A stretch of 64,000 nt of DNA from contig WMCF01000153.1 in NCBI GenBank assembly GCA_009792885.1, positions 938,855 through 1,002,854 on the forward strand. Direction: 5' to 3'. A model generated the notes under the pieces. The model did no database searches, was not told the DNA's origin, and was given only the letters and a program-made list of their open reading frames with translations. Shown here one piece after another: positions 36,641-48,600 of this stretch. Source of the DNA: Eremophila alpestris peregrina (lineage: Eukaryota > Chordata > Aves > Passeriformes > Alaudidae). How positions within the stretch are numbered: the stretch's first letter is position 1; each line of letters starts with the position of its first letter. The position numbers and the translations under genes are program-made.

Positions 36641-37137
36641 TTCTTTCCAGGCAGAGAGAATACAACGTTTCCCTGAATTAGGATTTTTCAACCTTTCCCA
36701 AAAGATTTAATATGGACTTCATAATTGTTTACTAGGGAACATGGTGAGACTGCAAAAGGTATAATTTGCTTCTTTTTTTCAGGTCTTCTATTCATCTGCA
36801 GTGAAAGATGCAAAGTACAAAGACTTTCCCATTCTTGCATGGGCCTGACGAACAGATGCCCAGGTAGCTCTGACACACTGGGGATGCCTTTCACCCGAGG
36901 GTCTGGAAGATCTCACTCTGTGCCCAAAAACACCCACCTGAGCAATGGGAGGCCAAGGGTGAACTTGCACCTCTGTCCTGAGTTCCCATCAGTCAACTTT
37001 GCTTTGAACACACAAAGAATATTAATACTTTCAGTCCTCCACCAGTTTATCCAATTCCTTATTAAATCAGATTAGACTTTTGGTTTCACAACATCCTGAG
37101 ATGAACATGCCAGCCCTTCCTTTGCCTGGTGCCCCCA

Positions 37138-37215
37138 GAAACACAGAATTACAGAACAGTCAGCATTCAAAGAGACCTCTGGAGATCATCCACTCCAACC
37201 TCCATCTCTGAAAAG
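37138..37215 (-). repeat. Short CR1-like 3'-end fragment
   Basis: ACACAGAATTACAGAACAG, AGAGACCTCTGGAGATCATC and CACTCCAACCTCC match the reverse tail of another CR1 subfamily. Confidence 0.65.
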
Positions 37216-38021
37216 TGCTGAATAACTACCTCTAACCATTCCCTGTTCCAACCGCATCCATGTCTACACAGTCAGTGCCTGTCACCTCATTCACCTCTTT
37301 CCGAACAGTCCAGATCCCTTTTCTTACAAAGATTACATTCCCACTTCTGACCACCCATTCATCTCTGTGACCTTTTCCAATGTTTCTCCATCTTTTCTGA
37401 GTCAGGCACCAAAGCCACACACACTTGTGAGCTTGCCTTATACTGGGGCAAGCAATATCTGGAGCCTTTTTTACTTTTTAATTACTCATGAACCTTCAGC
37501 TGATGTTTTCAGGAAGCTTTAGCTCTTGACTGGCATTAATCTAGAGTCTCCCAGTGTACAGTGAGGGATGTGCTTCACTTTACCCTTATCAACATTGACT
37601 CTCATTTCTGATGCTATTACCCACTCGCTCTGTAGCCTGAAATATTTCTGCATTACTCTCTAGCCACCTTTAGCTGTGACAGTTCTGAACTATTTTCTCC
37701 AGCAGAAACACTGTCACCATCCTTTTCTCCATATCATGAATATGCTGAAAATTCCAGCCCCAGGGGAGATATTTGTAGCATCCACCAGGAAATCTCTGCA
37801 TTTTACCAATTTGCCTTATCTTGGCAAGCTGTTGATCTGTTACAGCTCAGTGTCTCTGAAAAGTGTATGACAGACCTTCTTAAAAGTGTTTTTGGATGGC
37901 ATCATATTGACCAGACTGCTTTGTCCACACACACCACCTCTTCTTGCAACAGCTGGAGCAGTATTTCTGAGCCACAACATTCTGCTAATAACTATGTTGA
38001 CTCTTCCTCAGTTTATTGTAT

Positions 38022-38205
38022 TTATAGAATCATAAATTCATGGAATATCCTGAGTTGGAAGGGACTCACAAGGATCATCAAAGTCCAACTCATAGCCCTG
38101 CACAGGACACCCCCAAAATCTCACCCTGTTCTCAACAGCATTGTCCAAATGCTCCTTGAGCTCTGGCAGCCTTGGGTCCAGGACCACTTGCCTTGGTACT
38201 TCCCT
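38022..38205 (-). repeat. CR1 LINE 3'-end fragment
   Basis: TATAGAATCATAAATTCATGG, GAGTTGGAAGGGACTCACAA and AGTCCAACTCATAGCCCTGC in reverse orientation. Confidence 0.85.
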
Positions 38206-38581
38206 TAATTCATTAGTTCCTACAAATTCAGTATTTATAACTATTTTTTTCAGTAGGTACAGAAATGAGACTTCTGGGGATCTTTAGACAAATATGACAT
38301 CCAGAACTGGAGCCATCAGCGTAAGAAACCTGAACTTGTTGAAGCAAGTCCAAAAGAGGCCACGGAAGTACTCTGACAGCTGGAGCCCCTCTGCCCAGAG
38401 ATAGGTTGGGAGAGCCAGGGGTATTCAGCTGGAGAAGAGAAGGCTCCAGGGAGACCTCAGAGCCCCTTCCAGTACCTAAAGGGGCTCCGGGAGAGCTGGA
38501 GAAGGACTTGGGACAAGGGGCTGCAGTGACAAGGCAAGGGGGAATGGCTTCACACCCCCAGAAGGCAGAGTTGGATGGGAT

Positions 38582-39610
38582 TGTCTTAGTTTGAAAGACA
38601 GTTTGTATGCTAGGGAAGAGCAGAAGCCTCCCTTGGAATGGAGAATGTAAACCCCCTCCTTCTGAATGATTATAATTTTAAAATTAAGGGGCTCTATGGC
38701 AAGGATATGAGGGGTAGGAATAACAGTTCTTTGCTAGTATGTGTAACAAGGCAAACAAACAACAGTAACTATGGCATTAACAGCAAAACAGAAACCAGGA
38801 ACCTTGTGACAACATTCTCGGCCGAGATGGGAAGGGATGGAGGAGAGGCTTTGCTTCACAAAACTCCGGGGCAGTCTGACCCCAGTGCCCCTGCAGGACT
38901 CTGAGAGCACCAAGCTGGAAGGGCAGGAATGAGCAGGAATCCCGGGCTGCTGGATGAGGTGTATCAGAAGNNNNNNNNNNNNNNNNNNNNNNNNNNNNNN
39001 NNNNNNNNNNNNNNNNNNNNNNNNNNNNNNNNNNNNNNNNNNNNNNNNNNNNNNNNNNNNNNNNNNNNNNNNNNNNNNNNNNNNNNNNNNNNNNNNNNNN
39101 TGTATCAGAAGCTCCATGGCAGTAGCTGGGACTGCAGGAGGTCCCAGCAGGGCAGGGGGTGCGGGACTACAGCATAGCAAAGACCCAGAGCGGTGCCGGA
39201 GAAGTGGCAGGGGTGGGACAGTCACCCCTGGCTCCAGCAGGGCAGGAGAAGGTGAGCTCAGGGTTCCTGGACACAGGAGCAGATAGTGGTAGATTCCTAG
39301 GACTGGGCTCCAGCACTGACAGTGAATCTCCCCTCTGTCAGCAGCAGCCTGACCCTGCTCCTGCCGCTGCTGAGAGCGAGAGAGCGCAGCTGCCCCCAGC
39401 CCTGGCCTTTACCTGCCCTCAAAACTCGAGGTATCTTCCCCCTCCAGGAGAAACTCCCAGAGAGAGAAGTGTAGCCAGGTGCTCCACTCCTCTCCTGGAC
39501 ACTCTTTTGTTTTTCGCTTAAGGATCCATAAGTATGCAATAGTTAGTTGCAATAGCAACTTATGGAAAAAATTCTACAGGTAAAAAAAGAAACAACTCTA
39601 ACCCCCTTCA
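38582..39610. mobile_element. LTR element (solo-LTR-like) inserted into a CR1, with internal assembly gap
   Basis: The insert starts TGTCTTAGTTTG and ends CCTTCA (TG...CA) and is flanked by the 5-bp duplication GGGAT at 38577-38581 and 39611-39615. Length is at least 0.9 kb, because 130 N of unknown true size are included. A 5-bp duplication suits ERVL/class III or gamma-type elements. The opening resembles LTRs I recall as common in songbird genomes. No viral protein frame is visible. Orientation is not settled. Confidence 0.82.
38971..39100. other. Assembly gap (130 N)
   Basis: Undetermined bases within the LTR element. TGTATCAGAAG is present both immediately before and immediately after the gap, which points to a tandem repeat that was not assembled. 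Confidence 1.
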
Positions 39611-41584
39611 GGGATATTGGGAGTAAATTCTTCTCTGTTAGGATGATGAGACCCTGGCACATGTTACCCAGAAAATCCCTGGAGGTGTTCCAGGCCAGTT
39701 TGGACAGGGCTTGGAGCAACCTGGTCTAGTGGAAGGTGTCCCCATAGCAGGGGATTGGAAACAGATGAGCTGCTGTTTCCTGCTTCTTTTAATCTCCTTT
39801 TAACAAGCTCTCTTTGTTTCGACCTGTACAGTCTCCCTGGTCTCCCTGACGAGAATGTACTTAGGCCACCAACTTTGCTGCTTGTTTTCTAATAAGGGTT
39901 TCCTGATGTATTTCTCCTCTCTATATTGTTCCTGGCAACAGTGCTACAAGTTCCATTCCTAGTGACCTTTTTTTTTTTTTTAGGACTTCCCAGGATCCCC
40001 ATCCTGTGGGAACAAATGGAAGCTGTGTGCTCCTCTGCCTCTGTTGAACTCTGCAGGTCTGAGCCCAGCCATTCCCACCCAGCACTGCTGTGACCGCACA
40101 CACCAGTGCCCTGGTGCTGTCTGGATCACACGGAGATCTCCATGTTTGTGCATGTCCTATCCAATCCCAGTTTCTTCAGCTACTAGTAAATCCAACCCTT
40201 CTGTACTAGCCATTCCCCTCCCAGGCACAGGCTGTTTCTCCACGCCTCTGAGCGTGATGCCAGGATAAATTTGGAGCACTGCTCTAGGGACTGTGGTCTC
40301 TAACCACCCATGTGTCAGTGCACCTTTGGGACATCTTGTGGACAACTTTAGGGCACCCATCTTGCGTTGCATTGTGGACTACATCTCCCTTGCCATACTC
40401 TCTCCAAGACTGTGTTGCATTCCTACAGTTGTACATGGCATCACACATTTTGGGATCCAAACAGCCTTTTACAAAATTCCTCAGCTCTGCAGCCTACCTG
40501 CCCCTGTGTAGGACTCCTGCTCTGCTCCCTGGTTGACTAAGGATCTGTCACCCCTTTCCCTGGGTTGGATGCCCTTTGCCCATGGGATTTCCCTTCTCTG
40601 CAGCAGAAGAGCTGCTGGACCAAGAATGAGGGCGTCATGATGCTCATAAAAGCCCCACTGATGTACTTCTCTGTTTCCCTCAAACAGATGTTGTCCCAGA
40701 GGACTGAAGTCTGCCTGTAGCTGGTGAACAGATGGCAAATGGTTTTTGTCAAAATCCTCGGAAGTCTCTTTTGCACAGCTTGAGTGGAATGTGCCCAGAA
40801 AGCCTCTGTATCTCCAACATGTTTATTTCTTTGTGCCTTGCCTAATTCTTAGTTTCCCAGGACACTAAGATTTTCAATTTCACATGCCCATTACTACTTT
40901 AAAATGTATGCAGAAAGTACTTTTAAAATTACCTCTCTCTTCAACATCTTGACAGGCAGCTTGGGACAGGCAGAGGTGGTTGTAATGAATCACAGAGGGG
41001 GGAAAAAAGCTACAGACCCACAGAAATCTAGCTGTAAAATGAAGAAATGGTTCCTAAGTGAAGAAATGGTCCCAAAGGGAGGTTTGCACCAACCAGTGTA
41101 GAAGCTGTCCAAACCAGCTTTTTGCGCATATTTTTCTTCCAGCTCTAGAAAATACCCTGGATAGCTGTTGACCCTTCTTGGATTCACCTGGGGGGTATGG
41201 AAAGTATTCAGCTCCATCTACAAACTGGATTAGCGTTCCAATGCCTGCAGCCGTCTGTATTTGGTTTATCCCACCCATTTATACTGTATCGCCATCAGAG
41301 GTGCCTAAGATCTGTGCCTGGGTGCTTTCCAGGCGTGCATGCTCCTTCCAGGATGTGAGGCTGGGAAAGAAACTGCCAGAAACTAGAGAGAAAAGAAGTG
41401 GTTTAAGTCTGAAATTCTATGTGCTGTGTCCCTCTGTGGCTCAGGTCAGTGAGCAGATGCTTGCAACACAGGTCTGGCTGGGATGGCACATTCCACATCC
41501 TTTATTTATCCAAGATCCACTGTCATGGAGCAGGGGGCTGGTGCATCAAGCCCTGCCTGCCTGCCTCGCTCAGGAAACCTCAGA

Positions 41585-41870
41585 GGTGAAGGCACTCCAG
41601 AGTGGATTTAGACTGGATATTAGAAAAAAATTATTTCCTGTGAGAGTGATGAGGTCCCAGCAGAAGCTGCCCAGAAAAGCTGTGGCTGCCTCATCCCTGG
41701 AAGTATTCCAGGCCAGGACAGGGCTTTGAGCAACTTGTTCTTGTGGAAGGTGTCCCTAGTCTAGTGGGAAGGTTCCAACCTGGTCTAGTGAAAGGGGAAT
41801 GGAATGAGGTGAGTTTTAAGGTCCCTTCCAACCCATTCTAGGATTTGATGATTCTTTGATTTTAAGAACT
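41585..41870 (+). repeat. CR1 LINE 3'-end fragment with internal duplication
   Basis: GATTTAGACTGGATATTAG, GAGTGATGAGGTCCCAGCAG, CATCCCTGGAAGTATTCCAGG and AGGTCCCTTCCAACCCATTC. A GTCTAGTG(G/A)-AAGG unit occurs twice near 41760-41795, a small internal duplication. Confidence 0.87.
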
Positions 41871-42398
41871 GCATGACCACAAGGTGTATAAATTCTGCCA
41901 TATCCAAGCTCATAGCTGTTCTCTCTCACATTTGTTTTTTGTATCCCTTCTCCTGCTGGGTCACAGCTTGGAGCAGGTTTCTTTCTCAGCTTGGCACATG
42001 GCTCAGTGCCTTGGTCGGCATTGTGCTGAGGTGAGTGCCCGTTGCTATAATTTTACCTGTTTGTGTCCCTTAATCTGTATTTGTTCCCTTGAAAGTGCAG
42101 GGAGATCCATTAAAGCAGAAGCACTGGGTAAATACCGCCCGCTCCTCACTCCACCAGCAGCCGGGATCAGCGATTAACTCTGGGTAAACAGAGCCGACTG
42201 CCAGCCAACCCTTGGCCACACAGCAAGGGGGGACAGGGGACCCAAAGTGTGTGGGAGATGTCAGCTGGAGTTGTCAGGAGACTGCTGGAGCAGGACGGTG
42301 GCATGGAGCTGAAGCTCTGGTAGCTGGTTCCTGGTGCCTGGTGGCCATTGGACATGTCCTGCTGCTGGCGTGCCATGGGCGGGATCAGCCACCAGCAC

Positions 42399-42406
42399 TA
42401 TAAATA
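42399..42406 (+). promoter_or_regulatory. TATA box of MLXIPL
   Basis: TATAAATA lies 231 bases before the MLXIPL start codon. With normal spacing, transcription would begin near 42430 and give a leader of about 200 bases. The assignment assumes no intron in the leader. Confidence 0.6.
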
Positions 42407-42533
42407 GCGCTGGCAGCAAATCCACCCAGGGGGATAACCGCTGAACCCTGGAGCGAGGAACAGACTGTGTGGGCTGGGTGGAGGAGGTGCTTAGGAGGAG
42501 GCGTGGAGCCAGTGTCCTGTAGGGCCCAACAGC

Positions 42534-42613
42534 ATGTGCTCGATGCCAATGCAGTGCCTGTAGGGCTTCAGCTTAACTCGGACATGGATCACAGTGCTGG
42601 GTCAGATCCATAA
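42534..42613 (+). promoter_or_regulatory. Two 9-codon upstream ORFs in the MLXIPL leader
   Basis: 42534-42563 encodes MCSMPMQCL and 42584-42613 encodes MDHSAGSDP, each closed by a stop before the MLXIPL ATG at 42637. If transcription starts at the TATA box above, ribosomes would meet both first, which could lower or tune translation. Confidence 0.5.
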
Positions 42614-42636
42614 GGGCTCCCCAGTAGGCATCAGGA

Positions 42637-45600
42637 ATGGCAGGAGCTCAGGTGGGACTACCAGGACCTTTCCTGGAGCCTCCGGCTGGGCCTTGCCCTG
42701 TCTCCGACTCTGACTCTGACTCTGACTCAGAAGATGCAGCTGCGGGTGGCACAGTACCCAGCACTGTGGCACAGAACTCCTCCCAGGTCATCCACAGTGG
42801 CCACTTCATGATATCGTGCCCGCACAGTGACTCAGTGCCCCGCCGACGGCACCACCGTGCTGACCCTGAGCCGGCTGATCCCCGGAGTATCGACCCGACC
42901 CTCACGAGGCTCTTTGAGTGCATGAGCCTGGAGTACAGGTGAGTCCCAGAGTCCTCGCGTGTGTCTTTCGGACTCCCAGCTAACTGAAGGCAGGAAGTTA
43001 GCTGAGCCGTGTTCCCCAGCCAGGAATTTGTTTTCATCTGACCTCCTCCTCTTCTCCATGGGCTGCGATGTGCTATATGCTCAGAAATTGCCACCCTGGA
43101 AAGTTTCAGGGAGAAAGAGCTGATGCTGGGTTGTTGGCTATGGAGCCAGGTGAGAAGCTTCTCTGTTCATGTGCAGCTTGACTCCATTGTCCAATGAAAT
43201 CTGGTGTCACTGTGCCCAGCTGTATTTCCCTCCATGGCCACACTTAGCACACTTTATAGAGCAGCAGTGACCCTGTGGACAGCTAACACTCAGTTCTTTG
43301 GCAATCCTGCCCAAAGCAGGAGTCCTGCCTTCCGTCCTTGACTCTGTCCCCATGTCCTGAGGTTATTCCATGACATGCACTTGGGACTGGATGGCTGCAG
43401 AGATTTTGTCCAAGGTTTCCTGAAAGCTTTCTTCCTTCTCTACTGCAAAATCAGATGTGTGACTGCACTGATCCCCTGCCACACAGATTGCCAAAGCCCA
43501 GTGACAACTTTTTGGTGACAACAGGACAGACTGCAACGTGTCTCCTATGGCCACGGTCTACATTCTTGGAGGCAGCTCCCCTCCTTTGCCAAGCCCCAAG
43601 GTTTTGAGTTCTCTCCAGCATGGCATCAGCATGACTTGCTCTGTGGGAGTCAGTGCACAGCTTTCCCAAAATATCAAAATGGGAAAACCTAGAAGATAGA
43701 AACATAGTCCTACCATGTGAAAGCAAAACCTCAGCAAAGCAGCCTTGAAGAGGTGCCCATTGCCTCATCCAGTGGCTGAGCTCTCAGGTTTGCCTTGGAG
43801 TAGTTGAGTGCCTGATGCGATAGGGAATGTGGTCACTGGCAGGACATCCTCGGGCACACAGAGACAGCACTCCAAGGGTACCGGTTCCCACATAACTGTG
43901 CATATCTGACCGTTCACCATATCCCAGGTGGTGGATGGGATCATCCCAGTTTGCCAGCAGCCAGCACAGCACAGTTCTGCTGCAAGGGGCTGGGAAAAGC
44001 AGTGCTCTGTAGGAGCACAGGGAGTGTTAGTGTGGGGTGACTCAAGTGAGGATCATGCTTCCTGGTTGGGCAGGTCACCCCTGAGTGCCACAAACAGGGG
44101 ACATAGAGACACTGGTGGCCTCGCTTTCTTTTCTTCTCCCAGCCCCATTATTTCCATACCTGAACCCTGCAGCTTTGAGGCTGCAGAAACAGACACTGTT
44201 GCACCCTTCTTAACTATAGACTCATGAGGTGTAAGGCAGCTTCAGTGTGCCCCTGGGCTCTGGAGCTCCCAGGTAGAGTGGAAATGGACAGGGTATAAGG
44301 CCTCTGACAGTTGGAGTACTGTGTGTGTGACTAGGGGCTGGCCATTCCACTGCAGTCAGGGCTCCATTGCTCCAGTTCTCCCTACCCCCTGGACTCTCTG
44401 TGGCTCATTTCCTTCCTGCACTGAGCATGGCAGTGCAGATACTGGCTCCTAGGTAGTGGGACCCAAGTGTGAGTGCAATGTCCAGCCTGGCCTTGGACAT
44501 TTCCAGAGATGGGGCAGCCACAGCTTCTCTGGGCAACCTGTGCTGGGACCTCACCACCCTGAAGGGAAGAATTTCTTCCCAATATCTCATCTAGCCCTGC
44601 CCTCTGACACTGTGAAATTGCTCCCCCTTGTCCTGTCACTTCAGGCCCTTGTTCAAAATCCCTCTCCACCTCCCTCGGATCCTCTTTAAGCACTGGGGGA
44701 GCTCTAAGGTCTCCCTGGAACCTTCTCTTCACCAGGCTGGACAATCCCACCTCACTCAGCCTTTCTTTTGCTAATACATTTTTGGTACTTGTAGGCAGCA
44801 GCTGGAGAAAGGTATCAGGGTGGGAAAATGGAGTTAAGTGTTCTTAGTGCATTTCTACATTTAGTATTGTCTGATTTAATACTTCTCTGCATCACCTGCC
44901 ATTTCACACCTCCCCTCCCAGCCAGGTTCACAGAAGGAGCACAGCCTCAGTTGGGGTCACCAGCACAATATCTTCCAGTCCCCAGGAGAGCACCCACAGT
45001 TAAGCTCAGACTAACTTCTTAACCAAGGAGAAACCACTCTAAGCTATCACCTGGGAGGCACCTGAGGAGTTTATCATCCAACCCTCATGCAGGGAAGAGT
45101 TAGATCCAAAGCCAGGTCAGTTTGCTCAGGGCCATCACTTTGACAGATGGAGCCCTAGGATGTGAGTCCACCACCTGTCCTGCCTGCCCAGGGCTGCCCC
45201 TCTCCCACAGGGAATTGCTGTCCATGGCTTTAGTTTGGAGTTTTCCTGTTCTAATTCTTATGCCCATTTCTTCTTGGCCTTTCTCATTGCATGTTTGAGA
45301 ACTGTCTGGCTCCATCTCCTCCTTTGGGCAGCTGATGGCAGTAATTCTTTCTTCACCTTCTTCAGGCTGAACAAACCCATCCCTCACACTCATCTTCCGT
45401 CATGTATATTCGTCCCCAACCACCTTGATATCCTCCTCCAGGATCAGTCCAGTTTGTAAACCTTCCTCTTTGTCCATTGAACACAGTGTCCAGATTTGGC
45501 CATAACAGTATGGAGAAGAGGGGAAAGCTATCCTGTCTGCTGGTGAGCTGTGACTGCTGCAGCCACCCATTCTTTGCTGTCTGGGCTCACACCATTTCAA

Positions 45601-48600
45601 AGGCAACTCACTAAATCTTCCCTAAATATTTTTCAGTGGCTACAGCTGGAATTCCTCCCCTCTCCAGCATCCCTCCTCTTCATTTCACAGACATTATAGC
45701 AGTCCTGTCTCAGCTTGAGCAATTATTCTCAGGATGTGACTTATCTTCCTTCCATGGGCAGGACTGTGCATCATCCCTTAGTGGTAAAGAAATGCTCTCT
45801 CCACGTCAAGGTTTGTTTCCATCAGTAACTTGTTTCCTCAGATCCCCCAGAGAGGTCTTCCTCCTAAGGCCGGAAGCAGTTCCTTTTTAACTATATTCCA
45901 GGACATTTAGAGCAGCTTTCTGCCTAATGATCCTTTTCCATTCCTTCTCTTACAACATCCTGCATTCCTTGAATCCTTCCCTAGAATGTTGTCCCTACAG
46001 TCCACCTGGCTGCATCTCATTACTCAAAAAGCTGAGGGTGGAGCTGAACTCCTTCACACTTTGGCCTTAGCACAAGAAGGCTCATCGTCTCTATCCTCAC
46101 ACCCCCTCCTGTGACTTATTGTTGGGAATCACTGACCGGGGGAATATCCTCCTGATGGAAGGAAAACTGGGGCAGATTGGGAGATGTGAACTGCAGTTAC
46201 TTGCGGCCTTACATGGCAGCATCTGTCTTGTGCTCCAGAGAGGAGATTTGGACGGCAGGGACATCAGACTGGGAAGTGACGCAGCCTCTCTTGTGATTTA
46301 AAACAAGGTATCTACCAATTCATCCTCTTGTCAGCCTGTGTCTCCCCTGGGGGAGGAGGAATTGCTGCTATTGATTCTCTAATTCATGGTGCCCTAAATA
46401 CTTGCACAGGGGTAGTGAACACCAGGCAGAGACTCCAGGCACTCTGGAGTTTATCATCCAACCCCATTTTTTCTGGCAGAAGACCTCCATTCTAGGGAGT
46501 CTGATGAGTGGGAAAGGCTCGTGGTTGGGCTAAACCCACCCACGCTGCACTGTGGCTCTGCTGTCATTAGTGACAGGGAGTTGTGCTCCTTTCTTCTGTC
46601 ATTCCCTAAGGTTTTAAGGCTGATCCTGTTCAAGGATTGTGCAGAGGGACTGGGCTGGCGTGCTGGTGCAGCCTTGCATCTCTCCAGATCACTCCTCTCT
46701 TCCCTGCTCCTCTTGCTGCTGATTAAGAGGAAAGTACCCATGCTGCCATGAGATCAGGGACTGCAACACCTGAAACTGCTGGATGGGTAAATGAATCACA
46801 GACCAACAAGGTGCTGCTGGACCCATGCCAGTGTGGGACCCAGGCGGAGCCCTGTTGCCACCTCACCCTATCCCACAAACAGCCTGTAGTCAGTGGCAGG
46901 ATTTGTGTCCCCCTCCTTCTGACAGTGTAGGGCAGCAGGACGCTCAGCCTATTTGGGACACCCTATCCCCTTTCCACTGTTCAGTGTGAAGTTTGCATCC
47001 ATCTCCTCAGGGGAGATAATTGCAGGGAAGGGTGGGGCTCTTTTCAAGGCAAAGCAGGGAGCAAAGATCAGTCTGTTGAGCCCCAAAACTGAAAGGATCA
47101 TTAAGGGGAAAAAAAGGCATTTGGTGGTAAAGTTCAAAGGCATCTCCCTGCTGCCTCCAGGCCCCACAACAACTCCTAGCCATGGCCCACTGGCCTCACA
47201 CGAGGCCAAGGTGTGTCCCACAGGCTCAGGCTGCTCTTCTCAGCCGGCTGTGAGTGAGGAACATGGCCTTGACCAGCAGTATCTGGCCATGTGCCCAGGA
47301 ATCCTGTCCCTTCCATTGGCTCCTCCACTTGGCACCATCTTGCTGTTTGCCTTGTGTGCCTGGGGAAAGTTCAAAATCCTGGTGATAGTGGAGTGGTCAG
47401 TTGTCAGCCTTAACTCTCTGCAGGCTGGAGTCACAGGTCCTTCCCCAGGCCCTGAGGCCATGTGTCAGGCTGGGCCTGCCTTAGGAGACCATCCTCATCC
47501 CCTCCTGCTCCTAGACACATCTCTGCATCAGTCTCTGGAACTGTAGGGGTCCCCAGTCTTCCCCCTCTGCCAGAGGCAGATTTCAAGACACCAAAATAAT
47601 TATTTGTGAACACTTAAAAGTTTCACAGGCTTGAATGAACAAGTCAGAGGCTTCATACAACACTCTCATCCCCAGCACCTCCCAGGGAACATGGCCTGGT
47701 GGCACCTGGAAGGGCTGGGAACAGGGGATACAGCACCCTGACCCAAGCTCAGCCTCCACCTTTCCTGCTCCACTCAGGTACCAAGGAAAAGTGGGAGACA
47801 AAGCAGCACCATGATACTTGGGGTACATACTGTCTGCTGGAGAGGGACATGGCTTCCCAGGCAGGAATGCCATGCAGCCTGCAGCCAGCTCTCAAAGGGA
47901 CCCGTGGAGCAGCTGGTATTCCTCCAAGGCCATTGGGAGAGGTGGAAAGGTGAAATGGACCCCAAAGTAAGGCAGAGGGACCCTGGCCTCTCCCACAGAG
48001 CTTCTGGGGCAGTAGGACCCTCAGGACCTCCTTGGTGGCTGCACATGAGGGGTTGTGTCCCTTAGCTGGATGGAAACAAGACAAGGAATGAAATGAGGCT
48101 TCCTGCACTGCAGGTCCCATCAGGGATATCGCCACCACTACTATGATGAGCTGCACAACAAACACAGCTGCCTCTGGGAACCAGGAAATGGGAAGCAGGG
48201 AGCCCAGTTCGGGCTGGGGGTGCAGGTTTGCAGGGATCAGTGTGTAGAAGAGGCCAGGGCAGCTCTGGCTGAGGGCAGGGCTGGTGTCACTCTGTGTCTG
48301 TCTTGGAGCACAGGCAGGTGTTCTTTAATATCCTCCAGTGTTATCCTGCCTTCCCAGACCCTCCACGATGGCTGCTCCTGACTGCCTCAGCTGAAGGCAG
48401 CATTTCCAAGCCTTGCCTGGTGTTAAAGGGAGGGTCAGAATTAGCTGCCCAAACACTGCGATGAGGCAAGAGCCACTACAGTACATGTCACCATGCATCT
48501 TACCTGAGCAGGAGACTTGCCCTCCTGTCCCCCAGGGCCAGGACACAGCTGGCTTGGTCAGGGGCAGCAGGATCCCACCTCAAAGCTGGGGTTCAAATGT

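Larger units (their letters stand above)
38300..39790 (+). repeat. CR1 LINE copy split by a later LTR insertion
   Basis: The left part (about 38300-38581: AGCTGGAGCCCCTCTGCCC, AAAGGGGCTCCGGGAGAGC, GGATGGGAT) and the right part (39611 to about 39790: GGGATATTGGGAG, GCAACCTGGTCTAGTGG) join cleanly into one CR1 once 38582-39610 and one GGGAT copy are removed. Confidence 0.9.
34106..42398. other. CR1-rich intergenic spacer upstream of MLXIPL
   Basis: Eight kilobases with at least seven CR1 fragments, a nested LTR element and an assembly gap, listed separately. Open frames here (for example 41178-41729, 183 codons) run through CR1 or simple sequence and are not credible genes. The mammalian alternative first exon of MLXIPL lies upstream of exon 1, so one might fall here, but it cannot be recognised from sequence. 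Confidence 0.7.
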
